Source of the DNA: Cymodocea nodosa
Taxonomy: Eukaryota > Streptophyta > Magnoliopsida > Alismatales > Cymodoceaceae
Reading direction: 5' to 3'
Assembly (NCBI GenBank): GCA_036874045.1
Contig: CM072335.1
Span: 23,009,501-23,073,500, forward strand
Length of the DNA stretch: 64,000 nucleotides
The notes beneath the pieces are model-generated. The model worked only from the letters and a program-made list of their open reading frames with translations. It was not told where the DNA came from and ran no database searches. The position numbers and the translations under genes were made by a program. This document shows positions 37,674-49,509 of this stretch, piece by piece; the stretch's first letter is position 1; each line of letters opens with the position of its first letter.

Positions 37674-39560
37674 TCAATTCCCTTCACGATTCCTCCTTTC
37701 CCGGATGATCCTCAACCCCACGTATCTGCCCAGCATCATCACCGTCGCCTGTGGGTTCGTCCCCGGCGACCTGATGAACGTCGACCCGTCGACCACCCGG
37801 AGCGAATCCACGTCTATGACTCTGAACTCCTCGTCCACCACCTTCCCTGCGACACACCCACCATGGTAGTGCCACATGGTCACCACGGTCTCCCTGCAGA
37901 ACCGCTCCATCGCGTCGTCGCCCGAGTCACTTGTCGGAATCCGCGAACCGATGTACCGGAAATCGAACGTCGTGCCAGACCATTCAGGGAACTTGAACAC
38001 CTCCATAGACTGCGAGTCCATCAAGTCCACGATCTTCCTCAACCCCGAGACGCACCTCTTCAAGTCCCTCTCGTCTTGGTAGTAGTTGAACCTGATGGCC
38101 GGGTTGTCCCGCGCATCCAGTGAAGTCAGCACGAGGTACCCGGAAGACAACGGGCCGGAGACCTTGGCCATAATCGTGGCCACAGTTGTCCGGGAGGAAG
38201 GGTCGGTGTCGGACGCGGCTTCGATAAAGACCCCGTTGTGGGTGATGCCGACCACTTGCACCACCGACAGGTCTAGCGGGATGGGCGACGAGATGGAGAT
38301 GCCGTTGAGAGGGTTGTCGTGCATGAACTTGCCGACGGAGGGAAGGTGCACGGCCATCGGAATCCGCCTACGTGACAGGTGGTTCCACGGTCCAATACCG
38401 CTTAGGAGAAGAAGCTGAGGGCTCCCGATCGCGCCAGCGCAGAGGATCACCTCCCCGCCGTCGTTCGTCAACGCCCGATGTTGTTTTCGGAAGCGGTCCA
38501 TGTAGATTACTCCAGTGGCACGAACATTTCGAGCTCGACCATCGTAGTCCACATCATCTGCTATACGAAACATTACCAATGTTTTAAATTTCGTCTCATT
38601 ATAAATAATGAATGGTGTTGGATGGATCGAGATCGATGAATCAAAACCTGAAGGACCAGTGAGAAGAATTCTCTCGACAATGGCTCTGAGAGCAACCCTG
38701 ATGTTGGCCGCCCTCGCGTACCGGAGCAGATCGGCGGCAGAATGCCTTCTTCCTTCCCTGTCGAACGTGGAAGCTCCGACCTTGGTGCCCCTCACGTGGT
38801 GCACCGTGAACCCATTGTACGGCAGCACGTCCGTCTCCACGAGCGCTTCCCTCAACGCCCGCTGCCACCTTCCGATCACCGGCTTGAACGCCACCGCTTT
38901 CTCCACCCACTCGTAAGACTTGTTCACCATCGCCATGTCCCAGTCCACCGGCCCACATCCTTCCCTGAAGAACCCCGGATCTGCTCGACTGTAGAAGCCG
39001 GCATTGATCGCGCTGCTCCCCCCCAGGACCCGCCCCCTCATGTTCCGCACTCCTTCCCTCGAAGTGAACATATGAACCGGCGAGTGCCGCGGCTGCCTCG
39101 TCGACGACAGGATTTTCACGAAGCCTTCCCGGGTCATGACCTCCGGGTATTCCAATGGGCTGCCCCCACGCTCCAGGAGGAGGACTTTGTACGACACCGA
39201 CAGCGTGGCGGCTAGTGGACACCCGGCCGTGCCCCCGCCCACGATGATGTAGTCGTAGTACTCCAACGATGGGAACATCGACGCGTCGAAGCTTATGCTT
39301 GTATAGCCGCTGGAACCTGCAACGTTGGACCCAAATTTTAAACGAGGACGACGACGAAGAACAGGACGAAGGTCATCGACATATACAGGCGCCGACCATG
39401 TCGAACGCGAGCTACCACCGAGACGTAGAACGACATGAATGTTGAGAAGAACAGGATGTGACCATGGGAAGGCAAGGTCTTCCTTTCTCCATCCACCATT
39501 TTTGGTCGCCGGAGAAATTTCTGCTACCAATCCGGCGGAGAAATTAATTAACGCTAATGC
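37674..39560 (-). CDS. HOTHEAD-like GMC oxidoreductase, start unclear and internally shortened
   Basis: A flavoprotein of the glucose-methanol-choline family, close to HOTHEAD and mandelonitrile lyase-like proteins, which are secreted and, in HOTHEAD, act in cuticle fatty acid oxidation. Proposed exons: up to 39497, 38648-39316, 37674-38560. Seen: FAD motif GGGTAGCPLAATLS, GGSSAINAGFYSR, FNGFTVHHVRGTK, GSPQLLLLSGIGP, and near the end the catalytic block MWHYHGGC with GTNPQATVMMLGRY, so both His and Asn of the active site are present. About 45 residues are missing after GVFIEAASD compared with HOTHEAD. Upstream, SLFLLALALINFSAG looks like a signal peptide but has no in-frame ATG; the nearby ATG near 39578 is in another frame. 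Both introns (180 and 87 nt) are multiples of three with no stop. It may be a recent pseudogene or a diverged paralogue. Confidence 0.8.
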   Translation of the reverse strand, partial: ALALINFSAGLVAEISPATKNGGWRKEDLAFPWSHPVLLNIHVVLRLGGSSRSTWSAPVYVDDLRPVLRRRPRLKFGSNVAGSSGYTSISFDASMFPSLEYYDYIIVGGGTAGCPLAATLSVSYKVLLLERGGSPLEYPEVMTREGFVKILSSTRQPRHSPVHMFTSREGVRNMRGRVLGGSSAINAGFYSRADPGFFREGCGPVDWDMAMVNKSYEWVEKAVAFKPVIGRWQRALREALVETDVLPYNGFTVHHVRGTKVGASTFDREGRRHSAADLLRYARAANIRVALRAIVERILLTGPSGFDSSISIHPTPFIIYNETKFKTLVMFRIADDVDYDGRARNVRATGVIYMDRFRKQHRALTNDGGEVILCAGAIGSPQLLLLSGIGPWNHLSRRRIPMAVHLPSVGKFMHDNPLNGISISSPIPLDLSVVQVVGITHNGVFIEAASDTDPSSRTTVATIMAKVSGPLSSGYLVLTSLDARDNPAIRFNYYQDERDLKRCVSGLRKIVDLMDSQSMEVFKFPEWSGTTFDFRYIGSRIPTSDSGDDAMERFCRETVVTMWHYHGGCVAGKVVDEEFRVIDVDSLRVVDGSTFIRSPGTNPQATVMMLGRYVGLRIIRERRNREGN

Positions 39561-39579
39561 TAGGAGGAAGAGAGATCTG

Positions 39580-41595
39580 ACATATATAAAAATATATATA
39601 GATGGGATTCTCGTTGCTTGTTTGGAATCACATCAGCAAGCACAAAGATTGTCGGCGTCGGGGTTTTGTTGATGCTTTTCTGGAGCAAAGCAAGCTTTTC
39701 GTCGGAGTATTATTATATATCACACCATCTTTTGCCTCAATCAGCAAGATTAAAGTTCCGTCTGGAATCATTTATTTACGTCAATTTATTTTTAATAAAC
39801 AATTCAAAACAACCTAGACCGAAGTGTATATTTAAAATCAATTCCAAAAGTCCCAAATTTTTTTTCCAAAATATTGCTGAAATGACAAATCTTGAGGAAG
39901 AACTAGAAATTTTAAAATAATATTTTATTATTGCAATTTTCAAAATCGTGAAATCGAGCTGATTATATAGATTTCCCATTTTCAAAGTTGAAATACAATT
40001 GAAAACATTTCTAAACGAATGTTAATTTTACAAAACTTAAAGTCTCACGATTTTTGTCTAAATTAATTTTACATGTTTTGAGTACTTAATTCTCTTGAAA
40101 TATATTTGAAGTCTTCCAAGGGTGTCTCTAGGAAGTCTTCCTGCACACCTTTAATTTCTTAATTATTTTGTAAAAAAAAATTATAATTATAATTAGTTAA
40201 TCAATAGTGTACTTTGCTATGTATTAAAACTTAACTTAATCTAAGTTATATGCTTTAACTTTTTTCATTTAAAAATCGAAGGTTGAAATTTAGCAATAAT
40301 TGGACAATTTGAAGCCATTCAGATGAAGTATCATTAACTAATAGTTACTTAATTCAAATAGAAAATTTAAGTTGTATTCATAATCATCTAATTTTAGGTC
40401 ATGCCTGCTTACGAAAGTGTGCAACTAAAGCTTGAAAGGCATTTTTTCGTCTGCTGTGGTGGGTGCTATCGATTCATTGTATTGTGCTCATGTTCTTAAC
40501 CTGCAGGAAACACTCTCATGTATTTATAAAAGCATGTTGACATACCTCTAAGAATGTTTCCTAAGGACACCATAATTAAGAAGAATTCTCTTACGCACAC
40601 ATGAATACATACATAATTGTTTTGTTCTTAACTTGGGTGACTACTAAAATTGTTGTTTTACATTCACCTTTAAGTGACTCATACAAAGGTCATTTTGACT
40701 GACTCTTACATTCAACTTATTAAAGCTGAAGGTAAGGTACTTATTAAAGGGTCTCATCAAATCAGTTTCTGCAAAAATAATTGATTCCAAAGCCGCGCTA
40801 ATGTTGAGAGTGATTGAGAGCTTGGAGCAAAAGAAATGTTTAAAGAGTCAACGAAGGTGGAGACGTAATTAAAAGGACCATTCATTGTTCACGACAGTGT
40901 GAGGAGAGAGTGAGGTTTATAAACGCATCTACTTTGTACAGTAAAAAGAGTAAGACATCAATCTATTCATTGTTCATTGGAGCATTTTTCTAAAGCGACG
41001 AGAAAGTGAGGTTTTTGGCACTCCGTGTTAGAATAGCATGGATCCCACGCAAAATTCCATTCTGCCTACGTAAATTACCTTCTTCTACCCATAATGATAT
41101 AAAATGATCCACTTTCCCCCGAAAAAATGCTCCTTACATGCAATTTTGAATTTTAACATGCTTTTCACCGCTATGGTTTAATCTCAACAATCAGTCATGC
41201 AATGCACCAAGTACATCAAAGTAATACTCTGGAAGATAATGGGAAAAAGTGGAGACATGTGAAGCAATAACATATTTGATAAATAAAAACTAACTACTTA
41301 GAGTTTTATGTTTCGTATTCTAAATATGGTTCTCCAAAGTTTTGATTGAATGTAACAATTTAACTAATAATGTGGGCATGTGATTATGACTGAGATTGTT
41401 GTTATTATTTAACAATTTAACTAACATCGGATAAGATAATTAATATTTTATTTCATTTTGAGAAATTAATATCGATATTTAAACTCAAATAATAATTTTA
41501 TCATTATAAAAAAAAATTTGACTTATATTTTTTTGACGGAATTTTTTTGATTTAATAGATCAGTTGATCCTCTCGGTATGACACGCTGACATCAG
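39580..41595. other. Intergenic spacer, HOTHEAD-like upstream region to RPL7 promoter
   Basis: Two kilobases with no recognised coding pattern. Open frames at 39439-39920 are short and have no family resemblance. Mostly AT-rich. The end near RPL7 becomes GC-richer from about 41580. Confidence 0.45.
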
Positions 41596-41599
41596 AATA

Positions 41600-41644
41600 A
41601 GCCCAGCCCAAGAACCCGAGGCCTAACTATATCACCAAAGCCCA
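41600..41644 (+). promoter_or_regulatory. Three site II boxes upstream of RPL7
   Basis: AGCCCA (TGGGCT on the - strand) occurs at 41600-41605 and 41605-41610, overlapping by one base, and again at 41639-41644. This is about 240-285 bp before the ATG. Site II boxes are typical of plant ribosomal protein promoters. The motifs are seen; the role is inferred from that class. Confidence 0.6.
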
Positions 41645-41882
41645 GTCCAACCACGACAGGTCTAACTCTTCTCCATTCTCAGCCGTCCGATGAGACATCC
41701 GGGCCACATCTACAACTACCTCAAACCCTCGTCACCATCTCCGATTACCTTCCGAACCTTCGCTCCCGCCGCGGCAAGCAAATTCGAAGCAGCGGCAGAT
41801 CTGACGCCGTGGTAGTGTACCTGGGAATTCCACCCCTGTTTTTTGTCTGCGGGATTGTCCTAACAAGGCCTAGTGAACGCAG

Positions 41883-44566
<2,684 letters not shown>

Positions 44567-45109
44567 ACTATTACCAAAAAATTTCGTCATTTTTGTCCAT
44601 GATGTTGTCTGTTCTATTTGAGATATAAAGACTATTACCAAAAACATGGGGCCTTTGTTCGGATCTATAAAGACTGTTTCGTTTTTCAAGCCATGGTAAA
44701 ATCGTTCATTTGAAAATCTGAATATTTTCCTCAATCTTACTCAATTTTGTAAAATAATAATTTTGCAAATTACTACAATGATGCGTGAATTGTCTTTTGT
44801 TGTAATCATAAATTTTGCTTAGACTGTACACAATCAAAAATTTTGGCGGTTCTGTGATTAGAAATAGGTAAATCCAGTTTGACGATAGAAATAATGCATT
44901 GCAAGATGGAATGCTTTGAAATATATGGATCGATTTGTCTGCTTGGTGAATAATCACGATCTGTAATATAAATAATCAGGAATAAATTATTGTAATAATA
45001 CCAGATAACCTGTGGTCAAGGTTAGAGAATAAAGCACACTTCAATGTGGTAAGAGAAGTTTAATGGGGTGATCAAATTTTAAGTCTACAAAGTTAAGAGT
45101 AGGTAAGTG
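44567..45109. other. RPL7 3' flank
   Basis: Probable 3' untranslated region and spacer. An open frame on the - strand (44219-44734) overlaps exon 6 and is antisense shadow. Nothing else recognised. Confidence 0.4.
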
Positions 45110-45277
45110 TGTTTACGTGAAGTTTCGGTGTGCATGAAAAGTTACCGTATGCCTTTACATTGATGATACGTTAATCTTTGGAATTTCTTTAAGATCAATG
45201 TTAAAGGCATGTGGCTTTAGACATAATCATGGGAATCAAGATAGCAAGGATCTCTGAGGCTTATACTTATTAGTTTC
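45110..45277 (+). mobile_element. Copia RT fragment cut by the hAT element
   Basis: CLYIDDTLIFG at 45150-45182 matches the copia catalytic box (YVDD). IMGIKIARIS, in a different frame, starts near 45226 and fits the LGIKI segment that follows it in copia RT. The intervening part is shortened. The fragment ends at the hAT left end. Possible continuation after 47116 is too decayed to prove. Confidence 0.55.
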
Positions 45278-47107
45278 TAAAGGTGTCAACTGGGACGGGT
45301 CGGCCTGGCCTATTTAACGTGGATTCACTACAAGGGCCCGTGGGTTAACCATATTTTAGACTTACTAGTGGACCCAACTTGTGTTGGGCCTGCATGGGCC
45401 GTAGCCTACACGCCTATGCAAACGGTCAAATCCCGAATGTTGTGTAATCGAACCTTGTGCACACAGCGTTCGATAATCGAACGTTAATTATCAAATGTTG
45501 TGAGGGAGAGTGAATGAGAGTCCATAAATTAACCTAATCGTAATTAAATCTTTACATCTCATAAAGTAAGTAATATTACTTTTAATAATAGTGCAACAAT
45601 TCTCATATTTAAAAATAGATTAACTCTACTAGATGATTTTATTTTATTTCATCAATGATGTATATATCATGTAATTAATCTTATAATACAAATTGATATT
45701 AAAGAAATAAAATATTTGATTAAAAATATTAGAATTACATTAACTTATACTACATTTAGTGGTAGATGTAAACAAAAATTTAATCATATATATAATTCAT
45801 TTTATTTACCACATAAAACATTTGCTATAAATGTTCCTTATGAATGAAATTTTTTGTATTTAATGTTAAAAAATTGTTCTTATAAAGAACCTATGAAAAC
45901 TTATTATAATGATAAAATTAATGATAATACAACATCGAAAATGATTTTGAAATTGTTAATTGTTTAAATTTTTAAAATCATTTTATAATGTAATTGAATA
46001 TTTATCTCAAGTATATTATTTTACTTCTATTTATGCAATACATCATTTATATAATATTGCAAAGATTTTTAATGATTATGATCATTACTCATTTTTCATA
46101 CCAATAATTCTAAAAATGAAAAAAAATTGAACTATTTGAATGATATGCCTCTTTTATATAAATTAATTGATTCTTTAAATCCTAAAACTAAAATAAAAAT
46201 TGTTAAAAAAATATTAATCATGCATAATTATTTAAATATAAACATTAAGGTAACTATTAAAAATATAAGACAAAATTTAAATAACAAGTTTGATTTATAT
46301 ACTGTAAGGGACGAAACATAACAACATTCATTTTATTGAACAGAACTACCATCATCATTATCATATGTTTTTAGTTTATATGTTGAATATTATAATAAAA
46401 CTTTTATCACAATAATTAGGTAAGAATTAATTAATTTTAATAATACTAGTTATACTTATTTAGTGAGAAAAAATTCTAATTTCATGAATTTTGATGTAAC
46501 TGATTAGTGGAAATATCAAACAAATGTATTTTTTATTTTATCTTTAATGGTTCAAGATTTATTAATAATTTCAATTTTTTCTGTAGTACATGAATAAAAT
46601 TTTAATATTAATAAGAATATATTAAATAAAAAAAGAATCAGGTTAAGAGATGATATTTTAAAGTATTTAATGTACATCAAAAATTAGAAGATTACTTAAA
46701 TTTATAGCCAACAACAACAATAAAATAATTTTACTGATGAATTTGAAAATTTGAATATTTAAATATAAATTAAATGTAAAAATAATTAATATTATAATTA
46801 TCTCATTACAATTGATAATGTATTTTAAATTTTTTATTTTAACTTTATGAATTTGTATTTAAACGTTTCTCTCTTCTGTCTAAAGGATTTTATTAAAAGA
46901 AGAAGAAGTATAACTGTGAATGCACGGTGCGACCGGGCTTTATTAAAAAATTAAAATAAATGTCTAGTCGTGCGATGCGACCACCCCACGTTCAAATCGA
47001 ACGTTGCGCAGGTGCCTAGTTTTACAGTGTTTTGTATATTACGGGCTAGCCTGCAACTTGCACGAGCCCACCCATTCCAAATCGGGCCGGCCCAACTTAC
47101 ACCTTTA
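45278..47107 (+). mobile_element. hAT-family DNA transposon, decayed, 1830 bp
   Basis: Ends TAAAGGTGT and ACACCTTTA are perfect inverted repeats for nine bases. The outermost 20 bases match at 16 positions. The flanks TTAGTTTC (45270-45277) and TTAGTTTT (47108-47115) form an 8-bp target duplication with one difference, the length diagnostic of hAT elements. Inside, + strand pieces resemble hAT transposase: LPHKTFAINVPYE near 45800-45845 and, near 46490-46690, the C-terminal dimerisation region (F--T--WKYQTN, LSLMVQDLLII, INKNILNKKRIRLRDD). Many stops make it non-autonomous. Subterminal GGCCCG/CGGGCC-rich sequence is also usual for plant hATs. Confidence 0.85.
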
Positions 47108-47115
47108 TTAGTTTT

Positions 47116-48995
47116 ACCATACAAAGAAGATTCTTTCAAAGTTGAAGTTAAGTAAGTTAGAAGGATACGGTGGAGAAGTTGTACAGATAGTGCAACTGCA
47201 ATTGCATGTTAAGCATATTTATCAAATATCTAGGCAAGCTTGGTAGCCATAGAAAGAGCAATCGATTATATTAAAGTTTAACCTAAGATTATATTCTTCG
47301 TTATTCTATTTATCACATTCTAACAGAAACCTCCACAGGTGGTTCTGTGTTCTTGATGGAGAAGGCAAAAAGGTAGTGTTATGAGGAGCGTGAATTGGGT
47401 AATCAATGCGAGAAGGTAGAAGAACTTGACTAACTGGTTTACAAAAAGTTTCGCAAGAGAGATCGTAGAGAAGAATTATTGTAGAGGAACGAGTTGCTAT
47501 AAATGTTGTGAACGTTCATGTATTTTATACCATTTAACGATATTTATTTTTATTTGAAGGCTTTGTCCAATAAATATGTATCTGACACTTCAAAGAAGAA
47601 ATAGATGATTCATCATTATTGTGTTACTTTTACCTGTGAACTTGGACTTCGTGTAAGTGATTATTAATTATTGTTGTTATGAATCCTATCGAGATTGGCA
47701 AGCCATCTTAATGAGTTACGTGCTAAGGTTTATAAATTCTAAATTTTCCCTTGTGCAACGTTGATACGTGAAACATACATAACAGAGAAATGTCTCTGTA
47801 ATATCCCCGTCATTGGATGGGTTTTGATGAAAAATCATGTATAAACTTACAAAGAAAGGGAAGGAGTGCAATTGTTTCATTTCAACTGAGGAGAAGAGAA
47901 GAGAAGAGAAGAGAAGAGAGTTCTCTTTGGTGTAACGTTCTCTTGAAAAATCATATATAAACTTACATGAACATCTACTTCGTCAATACCTAAGGGCAGT
48001 TTAATCAGAGATTGGCTACATTATGTGGGCCAAATAATATTTTAAGCGTAAGGCATTCTTAGAAAATCCAACAATTTTGAGGTCTCAAGTTGTTTGTTTT
48101 TGTGAAGATCTCTTCCATGATTGAAACGAGGAATTTTTCATGTTTTGATAAAAATTTTGATTCTCTTGCCTTAGTTTCCTCTTATTTTATTTTATCAAGT
48201 GCATTATAATAGTTGCATGCTGTGGTTAAGAAAAGATTGAAGATGAAATAAGAAAAAATCAGTTCAAGTGATTTATTTACATGATCTTTATTGAGAAAAT
48301 CAAAAAAATGTACCAGTTAGAAGAATAGAATAGAATGAATGAAAAAACTAAAAATAGAGGTATACCTAAAACTATTTATTAAAATTTGTAAGGAAAAAAA
48401 TTAAATTTATATGATTTAACTGACTTTAAATAAAAATGGTTGGAAGAAAAAATAACAACTGACTACACATACTGGATTAATTATTAGTTTACTTAACTAA
48501 GTAGGGGCATTTATTTTGTCGATGTTTTTAAAGTGAGTATCGAGGCATCTTCTTTTGGAGACTGCAGAATGAAGAAAAGCAAGAGCAAGAGATTCTTGTG
48601 CTTTACAGAGGAAGGGTTGGTTTCAAGAACAAGGGATCGTTGACTGAGGCCATGGAAGAGGGTGGTTTGGAACACATATGCTGCTGCTTCAGCTTCGTTG
48701 GACAATCGGAAGAGCTAAACTACAGAATGAGAAAGAAGCAGAAGAATGCATGAGCACCGCAATGAGGATGCATCAGCCAAGTGGTAGTAAAGCAGCACAC
48801 GACCAGAGAGAGAACGATCGAACACAGAGAAAAGAAAGAAAGCTGAAAATCCAATCACTAGCTACTCCACCCATCGTCTTCATCTTCTTCATCATCATCA
48901 TCATGTACCCACAACCCATACGAGATGTACATCAGGCGAGGTCCCCAAACTTACCCCCTCCTCCCGGCCGTGTTGGGCCAGTGGGTGCATGGTAA
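47116..48995. other. Spacer, nothing firm recognised
   Basis: Possibly some decayed copia sequence directly after the hAT. A GAGAA repeat lies at about 47888-47919. The part near 48500-48995 is GC-richer and probably includes the 3' untranslated region of the small zinc-ribbon gene. An open frame at 48511-48705 on the - strand has no family resemblance. Confidence 0.4.
47888..47919. repeat. Microsatellite (GAGAA)n
   Basis: About six GAGAA units in spacer sequence. Confidence 0.8.
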
Positions 48996-49217
48996 CTAAG
49001 GGTAGAGGACCAGACGCCTGAAGCAGCGAGTGCAGGAGTACCTTCTCTTGGTCTCGAAGCAAAGCGGTAGGAAGCAGAAGGTCCATCGGCTCTCCACATC
49101 CGTTGCCATCACGATTCCTCCACAGTAAGGGCAGCACCCTGGCGCCCGCCGCCTACCCAAAACCTTGTCCTTCTCGTCGCATATGCACACCAGACGCATC
49201 TTCTTGATCCTTCCCAA
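48996..49217 (-). CDS. Small cysteine-rich zinc-ribbon-like plant protein
   Basis: A single-exon 73-aa frame with stop TAG at 48996-48998. It matches a conserved but uncharacterised family of short plant proteins. Seen in order: a short N-terminal strand (MRLVCICDE), APGCCPYCGG (CxxC knuckle), DVESRWTFCFLPLCFETKRRY, then CTRCFRRLVLYP (second CxxC). Two CxxC pairs suggest one bound zinc. No signal peptide or membrane helix is clear, though FCFLPLCF is hydrophobic. Start: the first ATG is at 49217; a second Met at residue 7 is possible. The biological role is unknown. GC content is well above the flanks, supporting a real gene. Confidence 0.75.
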   Translation of the reverse strand: MGRIKKMRLVCICDEKDKVLGRRRAPGCCPYCGGIVMATDVESRWTFCFLPLCFETKRRYSCTRCFRRLVLYP

Positions 49218-49238
49218 CGGTTGATTTCTACCAGCAAT

Positions 49239-49335
49239 GGGAAGGAAGGAGGGAGGGAGGGAGGGAGGAAGGAAGGGATCGGCTGTTCCGGTGGTGATGG
49301 TCCTCTTTTTATATATATATATATTTATTTTTATA
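49239..49335 (-). promoter_or_regulatory. 5' region of the zinc-ribbon gene: G-rich repeat and TATA-like run
   Basis: On the + (template) strand a GGGA/GGAA repeat spans about 49239-49276 with four GGG runs at 49251-49265, a canonical G-quadruplex pattern, 34-48 bp upstream of the ATG. A TATATATATATAT run lies near 49309-49325, about 100 bp upstream, and is a plausible TATA box for the - strand gene. A G-box core CACGTG is at 49450-49455. Confidence 0.4.
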
Positions 49336-49344
49336 GAGACATGA

Positions 49345-49394
49345 CCAAAGAAGAAGAAGGAGAAGGAGAAGGAGAAGAAGAGGAAGAAGAAGAG
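49345..49394. repeat. Purine-rich (GAA/GGA)n tract
   Basis: Imperfect GAA and GGA triplets, about 50 bases, upstream of the zinc-ribbon gene. On the gene's own strand this is a pyrimidine tract. Confidence 0.75.
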
Positions 49395-49509
49395 AAGGGT
49401 GGAGCCGTGAAGGAGATGTATCGCCGATTCGCCATTGTCACGGCCAAGGCACGTGACGACCGGGCTTTCATTTCATCACGTCACAGCGTACGTTTGATAC
49501 GCATTCGTC

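Noticed and set aside
37684..39222. Several open frames of 60-193 aa on both strands across the HOTHEAD-like gene
   Set aside because: They overlap the GMC coding sequence in other frames, are rich in Arg, Gly and Pro as expected for shadows of GC-rich DNA, and match no family.
39317..39530. Reading the full 618-aa frame 37674-39530 as one exon
   Set aside because: Two inserted segments have no counterpart in GMC proteins and have clean GT-AG ends, and the frame has no ATG near its 5' end. Two introns are the better model.
48511..48705. A 64-aa - strand frame below the zinc-ribbon gene
   Set aside because: No family resemblance; most likely in the 3' untranslated region of the neighbouring gene.
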